From Warburgia ugandensis (Eukaryota; Streptophyta; Magnoliopsida; Canellales; Canellaceae): a DNA stretch of 64,000 nt. The notes beneath the pieces are model-generated. The model ran no database searches. It was not told the DNA's origin and was given only the letters and a program-made list of their open reading frames with translations. Below are positions 22,866-33,578 of this stretch, piece after piece; within the stretch, counting starts at the first letter, position 1; every line of letters starts with the position of its first letter. The translations under genes and the position numbers were made by a program. The stretch spans positions 34,696,001-34,760,000 of the forward strand of contig CP141130.1 in NCBI GenBank assembly GCA_035236585.1. The letters are read 5' to 3'.

Positions 22866-24486
22866 GAGCTCTTGGGCGCCTCTAATGGAAGCCCAAAAGC
22901 TTGGGAAAAAACCAATTTTGGAGAAGCAACCAAGAGGAGAAACGTGGAGAAAAACCCAGCAATGAGCCAGGTATGCCCAAAATCCCTCCAAACCCGTCTT
23001 CCCATTAGTCCTAGGCTAAGTTTCCCTAAGTTTTTGCATGAAAAATCATCCAAAAATGAGCCCTGGAGAGTCACAAAGGACCCAGGGACGATCCCTAGGG
23101 CGCACTGGTTCGACCTTGTTGAACCAGGGCGTCCCGAGGACGCCCTAGTCCCCCACTGAACGAAACACTCCCCACTGAGCGAAACACGTCGTTCGCATTC
23201 GTGAGAAACCAACGGGCACGTCCGTGGACGCGCCCGCAAATGAAAAAGTCAGGTGGGAAATCCAGCGCATTTGCAGATGCGCCCGCTGAGGCGCATGCTG
23301 CTGACACGGGACGCGTTAGCGTCCCAGGCTTCCACCTTGCTTCGTTTGACCCTTTTATGTACACACGGCACTAAAAGGGCTGTAACTTGAGATATAAAGC
23401 TCCGATTGAGGCGCTGCGAAAGGCGTTGTGCCCATGTCGACGATGTGGACACACCTAAACTATAAAATACTTGATCAAGGCCCAATATAAGGTGGGCATG
23501 ACACTTAGACTATGATAGTGGCGCGGGGCCACTAAATCCTTGAAAACTTGATGATACCAAGGCCCAATTAGGACCTTCGGACACCCATAGGCATGGGGAT
23601 GAACCCTTAATGCCTAAGTAGTAAGACCAACCACTCTAAAACCTATAAAAGATAGGCCAAACTAACCTTGATTCCCCAAACCATGTTCAGGAGCATACGA
23701 GGACAAGGGGATTAGCGCGACCTAGCCAGGTAGGTGCTCTATCGCTACTAGACTTTTAAATAGAGCCATGATTGTTTTGAATGCATGTTTTAAGTATAAG
23801 TTATATGATTTGTTTAGTATAACTTAATCTTATAAACGAATTTAGCGTACATATGATAAATGCTCTATGCATAGATATGTTTTACAAATAATTACATATA
23901 CATTATGCATAGATATGTTTTGCAAACAATTGCATACATTGTATGATTTGTGAGCAGTGAGCAGTGAGTTTTTGAAAGATTGCATGTCCTTGAGGGTTAC
24001 CAAAAGACGCTGGAGTGCCCAAAAGATGCTGGGTAGGCAGTGGTGAGGGCCAGGTAGTTGTGAGGGACCCAAAGAGGATAGGTTTTGAAAAAGAGGTTTT
24101 CGCTTGTTTGATCTGATATGATTTGGGCTGATAAGCTCGTAGGCGCTATGCCGAGAGGTTTGGGTTGGCCTCCAGCCTCTACCACTATTAGGTGGATGGG
24201 TACCACGCCCAAAAAGGGCAACATCCCTACGTCGACTGCATGTCGTTCTGGGGGCTACCACTGGTGTCACGGCACTGGGTCGACGTGTAATATTCCCCGT
24301 TGAGGCTATGACCAAGTGTCCCTAAGTACTTGGGAACCACACGGCGGCGAGGTCATGGGCATAGTTGGACCCTATGGTTTGAGGATTTTTTTGCATTGCA
24401 TATGACATGACATGAGGTTGGTCGACCATACTATATATCCATGAGTTAGATTCAGTGGAACATCTTATGCACACCATTATGTAATG

Positions 24487-24508
24487 ATATATATATATAT
24501 ATATATAT
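24487..24508. repeat. (AT)n microsatellite in element B 5' LTR
   Basis: Alternating AT, 22 bases; a 20-base run lies at the homologous place in the 3' LTR (31481-31500). Confidence 0.9.
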
Positions 24509-25048
24509 GATACTTTCGACTTGGATTATGTGATTTCTTTAAGTCGTCAATATTCCAATTCGATGATGGTTTTTAATCTCGATATTGAACTTGAGTGTTC
24601 AGACATGAACATGTTTTGAAAGAGCATATAATTTTAAACTTTGCATGCATTATAAAACTAGTAGTGATGGACTCCTACTGAGTATAGTATATACTCACCC
24701 AATTCTCAACATTTTTCAAACACAAAGTAAACACTTAAGGGCAAGGAACGCTTGTGACAAAAGACACCCAGACTAAGTGCAAGTAAGTAAACCCCTACCA
24801 TATCTTTCAATGTTACTTGATTGTAGTTACTCTCTATAGCTGAGGCGGTGACTAACACTTTCTTGGGAATAGATTCAATTTAAAATTATGCCATGGCTAG
24901 ATAATTTGAAAATGTGTTTTGACACTCGGGGTTTTTATGAAAGATTGTTTTCCAAAAAAAAAATATTTTCATGCATTTCATATTTATAAAACAAGAGATC
25001 TCGCCTTTTTATCAAATTTGCATCATATAAAAACTCGAGTCGTCATAG

Positions 25049-25061
25049 TTCGTATCAGAGC
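25049..25061 (+). other. Element B primer-binding site
   Basis: TTCGTATCAGAGC, one mismatch from the TGGTATCAGAGC initiator-Met site plus flanking base, right after the 5' LTR. Confidence 0.8.
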
Positions 25062-25187
25062 GCTGTTTGACATTACTCACAGCCCAGTTATGAGGAGAAT
25101 AACTTATAATCAAGTTTCATCCATGAAAGAGTAAGGGGTAATAGGATAACACATACTAAGGTTTGGTAAATTATCTTGTGATTACAG

Positions 25188-26160
25188 ATGCCTAAGAAGA
25201 AAGGAAGCAATGTTCCAAGACCTGAAGCCCCACCAGTGGACTCCACTAGGTCGGGCAATGGGATGGCTGAATTGTTCCAGCAATTCCTACAGAATATGGG
25301 ACAATACATGAATAGTCAAAGCCAAAACCCCTACCACACGAGATCCTTCCCCTAATAAAGAGATAGATAGGACTGAGGTTCAGTTAGAAAGGTTTTAGAA
25401 ATTAGCTCCCTCATTCATAGGAGAAGATGAAGCATCTACAGCTGAAAAATGGTTAATTGATATTGAAAAGATATTTAAAGCCATGAACATAGCTGAAGAA
25501 AGAAAAGTACCCATGGCCACATTTGTGTTTAGAGGAGAGGCTACCTTTTGGTGGGAAACAGCAGAAAGGACTTATTTTGACCAGCGAGAAACAATAGGAT
25601 GGGAAGAGTTTAAAAAGGTCTTTAATGACAAATATTATCCTAAACACATAAGAAAACAGAAAGAAAAGGAATTTATGGACTTAGAACAAGGAAATATGAC
25701 TGTCCAATAGTATGAAAGTAGATTCATTAGCCTCCGAAGATTTGCACCACGTGCTTGTGCTGATGAGGAAGATGCGGTAGAACGATTTGTAGATGGGCTT
25801 AACCCAGGACTCAGGAACAGAGTTCTAGGTTTCCAACCTTCCACAGTAGCCAAAGCTGTAGAGATGGCCTCCCTATACGAAAAAGATTATTAAAGGAACC
25901 AGGCAATAAAGGAAAATAAGAACATCAACACCATGAGAAATAACGGAAAGAGACCATTTTAGTCATCTGGACCCAGGCCACCTTTCAAGAAGCCGTTTGA
26001 AAACAAAGGAAGAAGACCAGATTGGAAGGCATGCCCTAGGTGTAACAGAAATCATTCAGGCAAACCATGTCCCACTTTCAACATCACTTGCTATAGTTGT
26101 GGAGAATTAGGACATTTTGCTAGTAATTGTCCAAAAAGGAAACTACAAGAGTGTAAAGAA
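25188..26160 (+). pseudogene. gag: Element B gag (broken)
   Basis: The first ATG after a short leader (25188) opens a frame MPKKKGSN... that stops after 55 codons (TAA 25353). The gag core continues in another frame. It includes SFIGEDEASTAEKWLIDIEK, FRGEATFWWETAERTYF, W.EFKKVFNDKYYPKHIRKQ and RFVDGLNPGLRNRV, the retrotransposon gag domain. CPRCNRNHSGKPC and the zinc knuckle CYSCGELGHFASNCP (CX2CX4HX4C intact, about 26091-26135) follow. Gag would form the particle and bind RNA through the knuckle. In-frame stops lie at 25396, 25708, 25891 and 25960, most where related proteins carry Gln. It is not translatable as one protein. Confidence 0.88.
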
Positions 26161-26784
26161 GATCAAGTTCCAAAAAGCCAAGGACGTGTCTTTACCCTCA
26201 CTTCTAGTCAAGCCCAGGCTTCAAATGCAGTAGTTGAAGGTATTCTTTCTATCTATGATACACCTGCTAAAGTTCTATTTGATACAGGCTCCACTCATTC
26301 TTTCATATGCTGGGAGTTTGCATCATCCTTGGACATTATACCACAGGACCTGGACTTAACTCTAGAAGTCATGACTCCTGTAGGCTAGGCACTTCCCACC
26401 TATTCTTATCTCTAGGATGTCTCCATTTTGATTAAGGACCATTTGCTACATGCCAATCTTATTCACTTAGATATGAATGACTTCGACATCATCCTAGGTA
26501 TGGACTGGCTAGCCTTTCATCAAGCCTTTGTTGATTGCCACCAGAAACGTGTCACTTTTACCCTACTTAATGGAGACACTTTCACTCTCCAAGGAAAAAA
26601 GGATTATTCTGGAGCGTGTGTTATTTCTGCCTTGAAAGCAATTAAGCACATTGCTCAAGGATGCCCCTTCTTCTTAGCCAAGATTGAATCTGTTGAGAGT
26701 CCCCAACCAAAGCTAGAGGATGTCGAGGTAGTTCGAGAATTTCCTGACGTATTCCTTGAGGAATACCAGGTCTACCTCTACTAA
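26161..26784 (+). pseudogene. pol: Element B aspartic protease region (broken)
   Basis: Same frame as the gag core. ASNAVVEGILSIYDTPAK leads into LFDTGSTHSFI (about 26277-26309), an intact aspartic protease active site. DFDIILGMDWLAFHQAFVDC and the linker to RT, EFPDVF, follow. Stops at 26386 and 26413 interrupt it. A one-base deletion near 26761 moves the RT into another frame. The family role is cleavage of the Gag-Pol polyprotein. Confidence 0.85.
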
Positions 26785-27745
26785 GAGAAATTGAGTTTAT
26801 CATTGAGCTTATACCCGGTACTTCCCCCATTTCCAAAGCTCCTTACCGAATGGCTCCTGCAGAACTAAAAGAATTGAAGACCCAGTTACAGGAACTACTT
26901 GACAAAGGGTTCATATGACCTAGCGTATCTCCGTAGGGAGCTCTAGTCCTTTTTGTTAAGAAAAAGGATGGCTCCATGAGATTGTGCATAGACTATCGGA
27001 TGCTAAATAGCGTCACCATTAAGAATAAGTACCCCCTTCCCCAAATTGATGATCTTTTCGATCAACTTTAGTCAGCCAGAGTCTTCTCTAAGATTGATCT
27101 ACGATCCAGATACCATCAACTTCGAGTTAGAGAAGAAGATATTCCCAAGACAGCCTTCAGGACTCGATACAACCATTATGAATTCAGAGTGATGTCCTTT
27201 GGTTTAACTAATGCTCCAACCGCGTTTATGGACCTCATGAACAAGGTGTTTAAGGAGTACGTAGATAAATTCATCATACTGTTTGTGGATGATATCTTGA
27301 TATATTCAGAAACTCCTGAAGACCATGAGGAACATCTAAGGATAACATTAAGCACCCTACGAGCACACAAGTTATATGCAAAATTCAGTAAGTGTGAGTT
27401 TTGGCTGGAAAAGGTTAATTTCTTAGGACACATTATTTCTCGGGATGGCATAGTAGTTGACCCCGCTAAGGTTGAATCAGTACAGAACTGGGAAAGACCT
27501 AAAATAGTCACAGAAATAAGAAGCTTCTTAGTACTTTCCGGATATTATAGGAGATTCATCGAGGGTTTTTCACAAATTGCTTTACCTCTAACTAAGCTGA
27601 CCAGGAAAGACATAAGATTTGAATGGACTGATAAATGTGAGGAAAGCTTCCAGGAACTAAAGAGAAGGTTAACTACAGCACTTGTCCTTACCTTACCTTC
27701 AGGAAGTGGCGGATTTGAGATATACAGCGATGCCACGCACAAGGA
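26763..27745 (+). pseudogene. pol: Element B reverse transcriptase (broken)
   Basis: RT blocks in order: [79 protein letters not shown], and the catalytic FVDD at 27282-27293. [19 protein letters not shown] and [11 protein letters not shown] follow. From 27189 the frame is open for 186 codons. Stops at 26916, 26934 and 27069 fall at conserved Arg, Trp and Gln positions. The motif set is typical of chromoviruses. The catalytic aspartates are intact although the frame is not. Confidence 0.93.
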
Positions 27746-28060
27746 CTAGTGTACTTATGCAACATGGGAAGGTAATTGCTTATGCTTCTCGGCAACTTAA
27801 GAAGCATCAAGTCAATTATCCGACCCATGACTTGGAATTAGCGGCCATAGTCTTTGCCTTGCGAATCTGGAGACATTATTTATATGGGGAAAAGTTTGAA
27901 GTTTTTACAGATCATAAGAGTCTTAAATATATCTTTTCCCAACAAGACTTAAACATGCGACAAAGAAGATGGATGGAATACCTAAAAGACTATGACTTCT
28001 CCATTCATTATCACCTTGGAAAGGCTAATGTGGTAGCTGATGCATTAAGTAGAAAAACCC
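27746..28060 (+). pseudogene. pol: Element B RNase H domain (broken)
   Basis: YSDATHK (frame of RT) carries the first catalytic Asp. A frameshift at about 27741-27753 leads to [15 protein letters not shown], then [11 protein letters not shown] with the catalytic Glu, [11 protein letters not shown] and ADALSRK. This is the usual Ty3/gypsy RNase H pattern, which degrades the RNA template. The frame stays open to 28209, where a TGA stands in place of a likely Arg codon. Confidence 0.9.
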
Positions 28061-29586
28061 AAGGGGTGTGTGTAAGTTTATTAACTAAGAGATGGAAGCT
28101 ATTACAAGAAGTAATCACATGGAAACCAGATATAAGTAAGCACAAGATCGTTATGGCAGGTCTAACAATAAAGTCAGCTGTTAATGAAAAGGTTAAGCAA
28201 GAACAGAAGTGAGATCTGGATATGCAAGCTTTCATAGGAAAACTAGGGTTTACTAAAGAGGAAGATGGTAGCATCTACATGCAAGGAAGATTAGTGGTAC
28301 CAACTAATGAAGAGTTAAAACAAGAAATCATAAAAGAGGCTCATCGGTCTAAGTATACTATACACCTGGGAGGAACTAAGATGTACCAAAACTTAAAGAA
28401 ACAATATTGGTGGGATGGTATGAAAAGTGACATAGGGTAATTTCTGGCAAAGTGTCTAACATGTCAACAAGTAAAGGCTGAACATCAAAGACCTGCGGGA
28501 TTGTTACAACCCCTTGAGTTACCCGAATGGAAATGGGACCATATTACCATGGACTTCATCGTAGGGTTACCCAGGACCTCTAAGGGTCATGACATGATCT
28601 AGGTAATTAATGATAGATTGACTAAGACATCCCATTTCCTTCCTATACGCCATACCCAATCCATTGACAGCCTATCTCAGCTATACATCAAAGAGATAGT
28701 GAGTCTACATGGCATACCCCTTAGTATCACTTCAAATAGGGATAGCCGCTTCACTTCACAACTCTGGAAGTTCGTCCAAAAATCCTAAGGATCTTCCTTG
28801 AACTATAGCACAGCCTTCCATCCACAGACCGATGGACAGTCAGAGCGCACGATCTAGATAGTCAAAGATATGTTACGAACCTGTGCCCTCGATTGGAAGC
28901 AGAGCTGGGATGAAAACCTACCGCTAGTCGAGTTGGCATACAACAATAGCTTTCAGTCGAGCATTGGCATGGCTTCGTACGAGGCGCTCTATGGGAGACC
29001 CTGTCGATCACCCACCAGTTGGAGTGAAGTTGGAGAGTCCAGGGTACTCCAGTCTGAGTTGGTGGAGCAATGCATCGAGAAGGTCAAACTCATAAGAAGA
29101 CGCCTCCTCATAGCTCAAAGCCGCCAAAAGAGCTATGTTGATCGAAGGAGGAAACCATTAGAATTTGACATAGGAGAGCACGTTTTCCTGAAGATATCTC
29201 TCACTAAAGGAGTTATGCGGTTCGGTATCAAAGGCAAGCTTAGTCCGTGTTATATAGGACCTTTTATAATCTTGGAGAAAGTGGGAAAAGTGGCCTACAG
29301 GATCGCACTACCCCCTCAGCTATCTGAAGTGCATAACGTATTCCATATATCTATGCTAAGGAGGTACGTGCCTGACCTTGCTCATGTCATCAACCAGGTA
29401 CCCAGAGAGTTGACAGAGGATCTCAAGCTAGAGATGAGACCAGTTGAGATCCGGGATCGTAAGAGTAAGAAGCTGCAGAATAAGGACATACACTTAGTCA
29501 AAGTTTTGTGGAGAAATGCACACATGGAAGAAGAGACTTGGGAACTAGAGTCAGAAATGCGAGAAAAGTACCCTGAGATCTTTTAA
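28061..29586 (+). pseudogene. pol: Element B integrase with chromodomain-like C-terminus (broken)
   Basis: An HHCC zinc-binding region (AHRSKYTIHLGGTKM ... CLTC) is followed by the core [18 protein letters not shown] (first Asp), SNRDSRFTSQLW (second Asp) and FHPQTDGQSERT (Glu). LVELAYNNSFQSSIGMASYE and the GPFxIL..VGKVAYRIALP C-terminal module come next. The last 70 residues, ending VKVLWRNAHMEEETWELES, are chromodomain-like. From 28870 to the terminal TAA the frame is open for 238 codons. Stops at 28210, 28438, 28600, 28786 and 28855 break the catalytic part. Confidence 0.92.
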
Positions 29587-29624
29587 CTGTATATATTGTA
29601 GAATTTTGGGGGAAAAATTTCCCT

Positions 29625-29637
29625 AAGGGGGTAAGAA
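29625..29637 (+). other. Element B polypurine tract
   Basis: AAGGGGGTAAGAA directly before the 3' LTR start; the presumed plus-strand primer. Confidence 0.85.
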
Positions 29638-32039
29638 TGTAATGACTCCAATTTTGTAACATTGAAATCCCAAGTTAGCAATGAAAAGTTCACTTTCTAG
29701 AGATAAGGGTATTTTGGTCATTTCACTATTTACCTTGACTGAACCCAGAAATTTGGTCCTGAAAATGGTACCATTAGGTGTGTCTCTGAAAAAGCAATCC
29801 AACAAGACCAAAATCACCCAAAATGGAGTTAAAATGAGCAAGTTATGGCCCTTTGAAGTTCAGGGGCAAAAATGTAATTTTTATTAAAAAACGGATTTAG
29901 CTTGAAAAACACAGGGGCCCGTTTTGATACGGGCACTCCCTTTCTTCAACCTCCTAGAGGGTTCTAGAACGATGGTGTTTGGAGGAGAAATCACTACCAT
30001 TCTGGAGGTTTCTCCATTGCCATTCAAGGGCAGTGAGAGCCCCCTCCAGAACCCTCTTATAGCTCTATAAATAGAGCTCTTGGGCGCCTCTAATGGCAGC
30101 CCAAAAGTTTGGAAAAAAACCCGTTTTGGAGAAGCAACCAAGAGGAGAAACGTGGAGAAAAACCCAGCAATGAGCTAGGTATGCCCAAAATACCTCCAAA
30201 CCCGTCTTCCCATTAGTCCTAGGCTAAGTTTCCCTAGGTTTTTGCATGAAAAATCATGCAAAAACAGGCCCTGGAGAGTCACAATGGACCCAAGGACGAT
30301 CCCTGGGCTGCACTGGTTCGACAGGGTCGAACCAGGGCATCCCGATTCGAGAGAAACCAGCGGGCGCGTCTGTGGACCCTTTTATGAACACTTGGCACTA
30401 AAAAGGCTATAACTTGAGATATAGGGCTCCGATTGAGGCGCCGCGAAAGGCGTTGTGTCCGACACATCCAAACTATAAAATACCTAATCAAGGCCCAATA
30501 TAAGGTGGGAACGACCCTTAGACTATGATAGTGGTGTGGGGCCACTAAATCCTTGAAAACTTGATGATACCAAGGCCCAATTAGGACCTTAGGACACCCA
30601 TAGGGATGGGGATGAACCGTTAATGCCTAAGTAGTAAGACCAACCACTCTAAAACCTATAAAATATAGGCCAAACTAACCTTTATTCCCCAAACCATGTT
30701 CAGGAGGATACGAGGACAAGGGGATTAGCGCGACCTAGCCAGGTAGGTGCTCTATCGCTATTAGACTTTTAAATAGAGCCATGATTGTTTTGAATGCATG
30801 TTTTAAGTATAAGTTATATGATTTGTTTGCTATAACTTAATCTTATAAATGAATTCAGTGTACATATGATAAATGCTTTATGCATAGATATGTTTTACAA
30901 ATAATTGCATATACATTATGCATAGATATGTTTTGCAAACAATTGCATACATTGTATGATTTGTGAGCAGTGAGCAGTGAGTTTTTGAAAGATTGCATGT
31001 CCTTGAGGGTTACCAAAAATGCTAGAGTGCCCAAAAGACGCTGGGTAGGCAGTTGTGAGGTACCCAAAGAGGACAGGTTTTGAAAAAGAGGTTTTTGCTT
31101 GTTTGATCTGATATGATTTGGGCTGATAAGCTCGTGGGCGCTATGTCGAGAGGTTTGGGTTGGCCTCCAGCCTCTACCATTATTAGGTGGATGGGTACCA
31201 CGCCCAAAAAGGGCAACGTCCCTACGTCGACTGCATGTGGTACAGGGGACTACCACTGGTGTCACGGCACTGGGTCGACGTGTCATATGCCTCGTTGAGG
31301 CTATGACCAAGTGTCCTCAGGTACCCGGGGACCACACGCGGTGAGGTCATGGGCATAGTTGGACCCAGTGGTTTGAGGATTTATTTGCATTGCATATGGC
31401 ATGACATGAGGTTGGTCGACCATACCATATATCCATGAGTTGGATTCAGTGGAGCATCTTATCCACACCATTATGTTATGATATATATATATATATATAT
31501 GATACTTTCGACTTGGATTATGTGATTTTCTTAGTTCGTCAATATTCCAATTCGATGATGGTTTTTAATCTCGATATTGAACTTGAGTGTTCAGACATGC
31601 ACATGTTTTGAAAGAGCATATGATTTTAAACTTCACATGCATTATAAAACTAGTAGTGATGGACTCCTACTGAGTATAGTATATACTCACCCAATTCTCA
31701 ACATTTTTCAGACACATAGTAAACACTTAAGGCCAAGGAACGCTTGTGACAAAAGACACCTAGACTAAGTGCAAGTAAGTAAACCCCTGCCTTATCTTTC
31801 AATGTTACTTGATTGTAGTTACTCTCTATAGCTGAGGCTGTGACTAACACTTTCTTGGGAATAGATTCAATTTAAAATTATGCCATGGCTTGATAATTTG
31901 GAAATGTGTTTTGACACTCGAGGTTTTTATGAAAGATTGGTTTCCAAAACAAAAAGATTTTCATGCATTTCATATTTATAAAACAAGAGATCTCGCCTTT
32001 TTATCAAATTTTCATCATATAAAAACCCGGGTCGTCACA
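29638..32039 (+). mobile_element. Element B 3' LTR (2402 bases)
   Basis: It matches the 5' LTR from end to end, with scattered substitutions and deletions in the GC-rich island. One deletion corresponds to about 23137-23197 and another to 23230-23350, the second flanked by a shared GAC. The TATA box is at 30066, CAGGTAGGTG at 30740-30749 and (AT)n at 31481-31500. It ends GGGTCGTCACA, followed by CAGGA. Confidence 0.92.
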
Positions 32040-33082
32040 CAGGATAAGGGAAAGGCAAGACTTTCCAATTAGGAAAGTGGGTGGAAGCTGGCTGGGATTA
32101 ACAAAGGGAAGTAGGTGGAAGACGCCACCTTTTTAGGAAGGGGCATCTCCCCCCTTCCAAGGTCATTGAATGCTTGCCTTTTTAGGAAATTGCGTGGGAA
32201 TAGGTTAGGAAAGAAGTGGAGGGTGTTAGGTGGAGAAATTTGGTTGGTTGGAAAGTTTCTTAAAAGGTGGAATGTGATAGAGTTTTGGAAATTAGTAGTG
32301 CATCTTAAGGGTGAGGTGGAAATTAGGGAAAAAGTGGGGGAAAGAGAGAAAAAAACTAAAAATTGGTTGCTCTTATCCCATTGGTCCATATGCCATCTTA
32401 TTCTAAAAGATTTTTTCTTAATTATCATAGAAATAACTCATGGATAACTCTCTTGGATCTCATCCAATCCTACCCTTCCATTTAGCTTAGCTTGATAGCT
32501 TAGATGGTTAACTTTGAAGGCTCCATTGGTTAAGCTTCATGGCTGGCTTAGGAAGCTTTCTTGGATTCAACCCTTGTCTTGAGTGGCTTGTATGATTTTG
32601 GCTTGAATTCCTTAGCTTGTCATCTTCTTTCATGGCTTATATGGCTAAGGTGCCTTAAGTGACTTCCATGTAAAGTCGTGAGAATGCATGACTTACTTAA
32701 TGCGACCACTTTGGCCATCTTTAACTCCTTTAATCACATCCATTACTATTTCACAAGATGATCTTGGCCTTTGGTTTATGTTGAAGTGATGATTTTGAGG
32801 CTTTGACTCGATCTTTTGATCTTGATCTTCAATTTCATCTTGATCAATCTAGGCCATTGGACCAACATCTTACTTCCTACAAAAAGTAAAAAATCCTAAT
32901 TAAATCCTAGAAAACCATGATTAATCACATACTTACCTTAGAAAAAATAACAAACTTTTGGATTATTATGTTAAAAATGCACTTGTTATGAATTTTGGTC
33001 TAAAAAATCCAATTTACCCCTATAAGTTGTAACAAATGGGGTACTAATTAGGTGGTTATTATGCAAAATTAAACACTTATCA
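32040..33082 (-). mobile_element. T-family LTR, minus strand, segment 3 (5' end of the LTR)
   Basis: The reverse complement matches 49772 to about 50800 of the solo T LTR. Shared features are the start TGATAAGTGTTTAATTTTGC (here the complement, ending at 33082), the ACCCCTATAAGTTGTAA-like block, and the CTCCCACCT/AAAAAGGTGGCG(T/-)CTCC region. The first bases, 32040-32044, are the right target duplication of element B. LINE-1 resumes at 33083. Confidence 0.85.
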
Positions 33083-33565
33083 ACTCTCATACATTTCATT
33101 CCACTAACTCTAGACTCTTACATGTTAATATACCTATATTCCATGTAACGATACAAATCTTTTTTTCCTAACATAGCCTATTTAACCACACACTTCTTGA
33201 ATGGTGTAGGAGCCCATACATACTTTCCACTTCACTCGAGTTTTGATGTAGTGCACCACTTTTGAGGGAGTTCTCTAGTAGTGCTTACCTATTCCCCACT
33301 ACACCATGGATCCGATGCAACATGCCTTTTTCGAGGGAACACCCAGGCTCCCCATGTCCATTCTCCATTGCATCTGGGATTCAGTGTCATGCATCACTCA
33401 CAAGGAACACTCTAGCCTAAGGGAATGCCATAAGTTGATTCATGCATGGAGTTTGCCATAGGTTTTCCTTACCAGTTGGCAACTAATGCAAAACCCTCCT
33501 CCTTTATCCAAGCTTGGGATAGGCTGCGATAATGACATAAAGAACTAAAATTATAGGTAGAGTTA
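33083..33565 (-). pseudogene. LINE-1: 5' end (endonuclease start and 5' untranslated region)
   Basis: It matches 54190-54490 of LINE-2 (TTCTAGACTCTTAC, CACTTCTTGAA, TTCACTCGAGTTTT/TTGCACTTGGGTTTT blocks). It extends further to a 5' end containing CTCCTTTATCCAAGCTTGGG and ATAGGTAGAGTTA, resembling the 5' region of plant RTE LINEs. The end is fixed by the target duplication at 33566-33578. No open frame of useful length is left. Confidence 0.75.
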
Positions 33566-33578
33566 TATCATGAAGAAT
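33566..33578. repeat. LINE-1 target-site duplication, right copy
   Basis: TATCATGAAGAAT, one mismatch from the left copy at 12273-12285. Confidence 0.8.

Larger units (their letters stand above)
22431..25047 (+). mobile_element. Element B 5' LTR (2617 bases)
   Basis: It starts TGTAATGACTCCAATTTTG, identical to the 3' LTR start at 29638, and ends CTCGAGTCGTCATA (the 3' LTR ends GGGTCGTCACA). It contains a TATA box, a GC-rich island (about 23085-23350) with perfect hairpins, CAGGTAGGTG at 23727-23736, and the conserved TATATACTCACCC block near 24690. It is 215 bases longer than the 3' LTR, mainly because the 3' copy has deletions in the GC-rich island. Confidence 0.9.
22431..32039 (+). mobile_element. 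Element B: full-length Ty3/gypsy chromovirus, Tekay/Del-like (9609 bases)
   Basis: Complete structure: 5' LTR, initiator-Met-type primer site, gag, protease, RT, RNase H, integrase with chromodomain-like tail, polypurine tract, 3' LTR, and a perfect 5-bp target duplication CAGGA. Domain order PR-RT-RNH-INT is diagnostic of Ty3/gypsy. LTRs over 2 kb and the C-terminal VKVLW..EEETWE block suggest the Tekay/Del clade. About fourteen in-frame stops and at least three frameshifts make it non-autonomous. It is inserted in the minus-strand T LTR, 110 bases from element A and in the same orientation. Confidence 0.92.

Noticed and set aside
22622-23485. 205-codon minus-strand open frame and neighbours
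   Set aside because: Inside the 5' LTR of element B and antisense to it; the homologous region of the 3' LTR does not keep the frame.
23842-24315. 157-codon minus-strand open frame, with a related 151-codon frame at 30855-31310
   Set aside because: Present in both LTRs of B only because LTRs are copies. The translation has no recognisable domain and ends in low-complexity sequence.
32115-32447. 110-codon plus-strand frame and its 119-codon antisense partner
   Set aside because: Within T LTR segment 3; antisense frames in an LTR with no homology to proteins.
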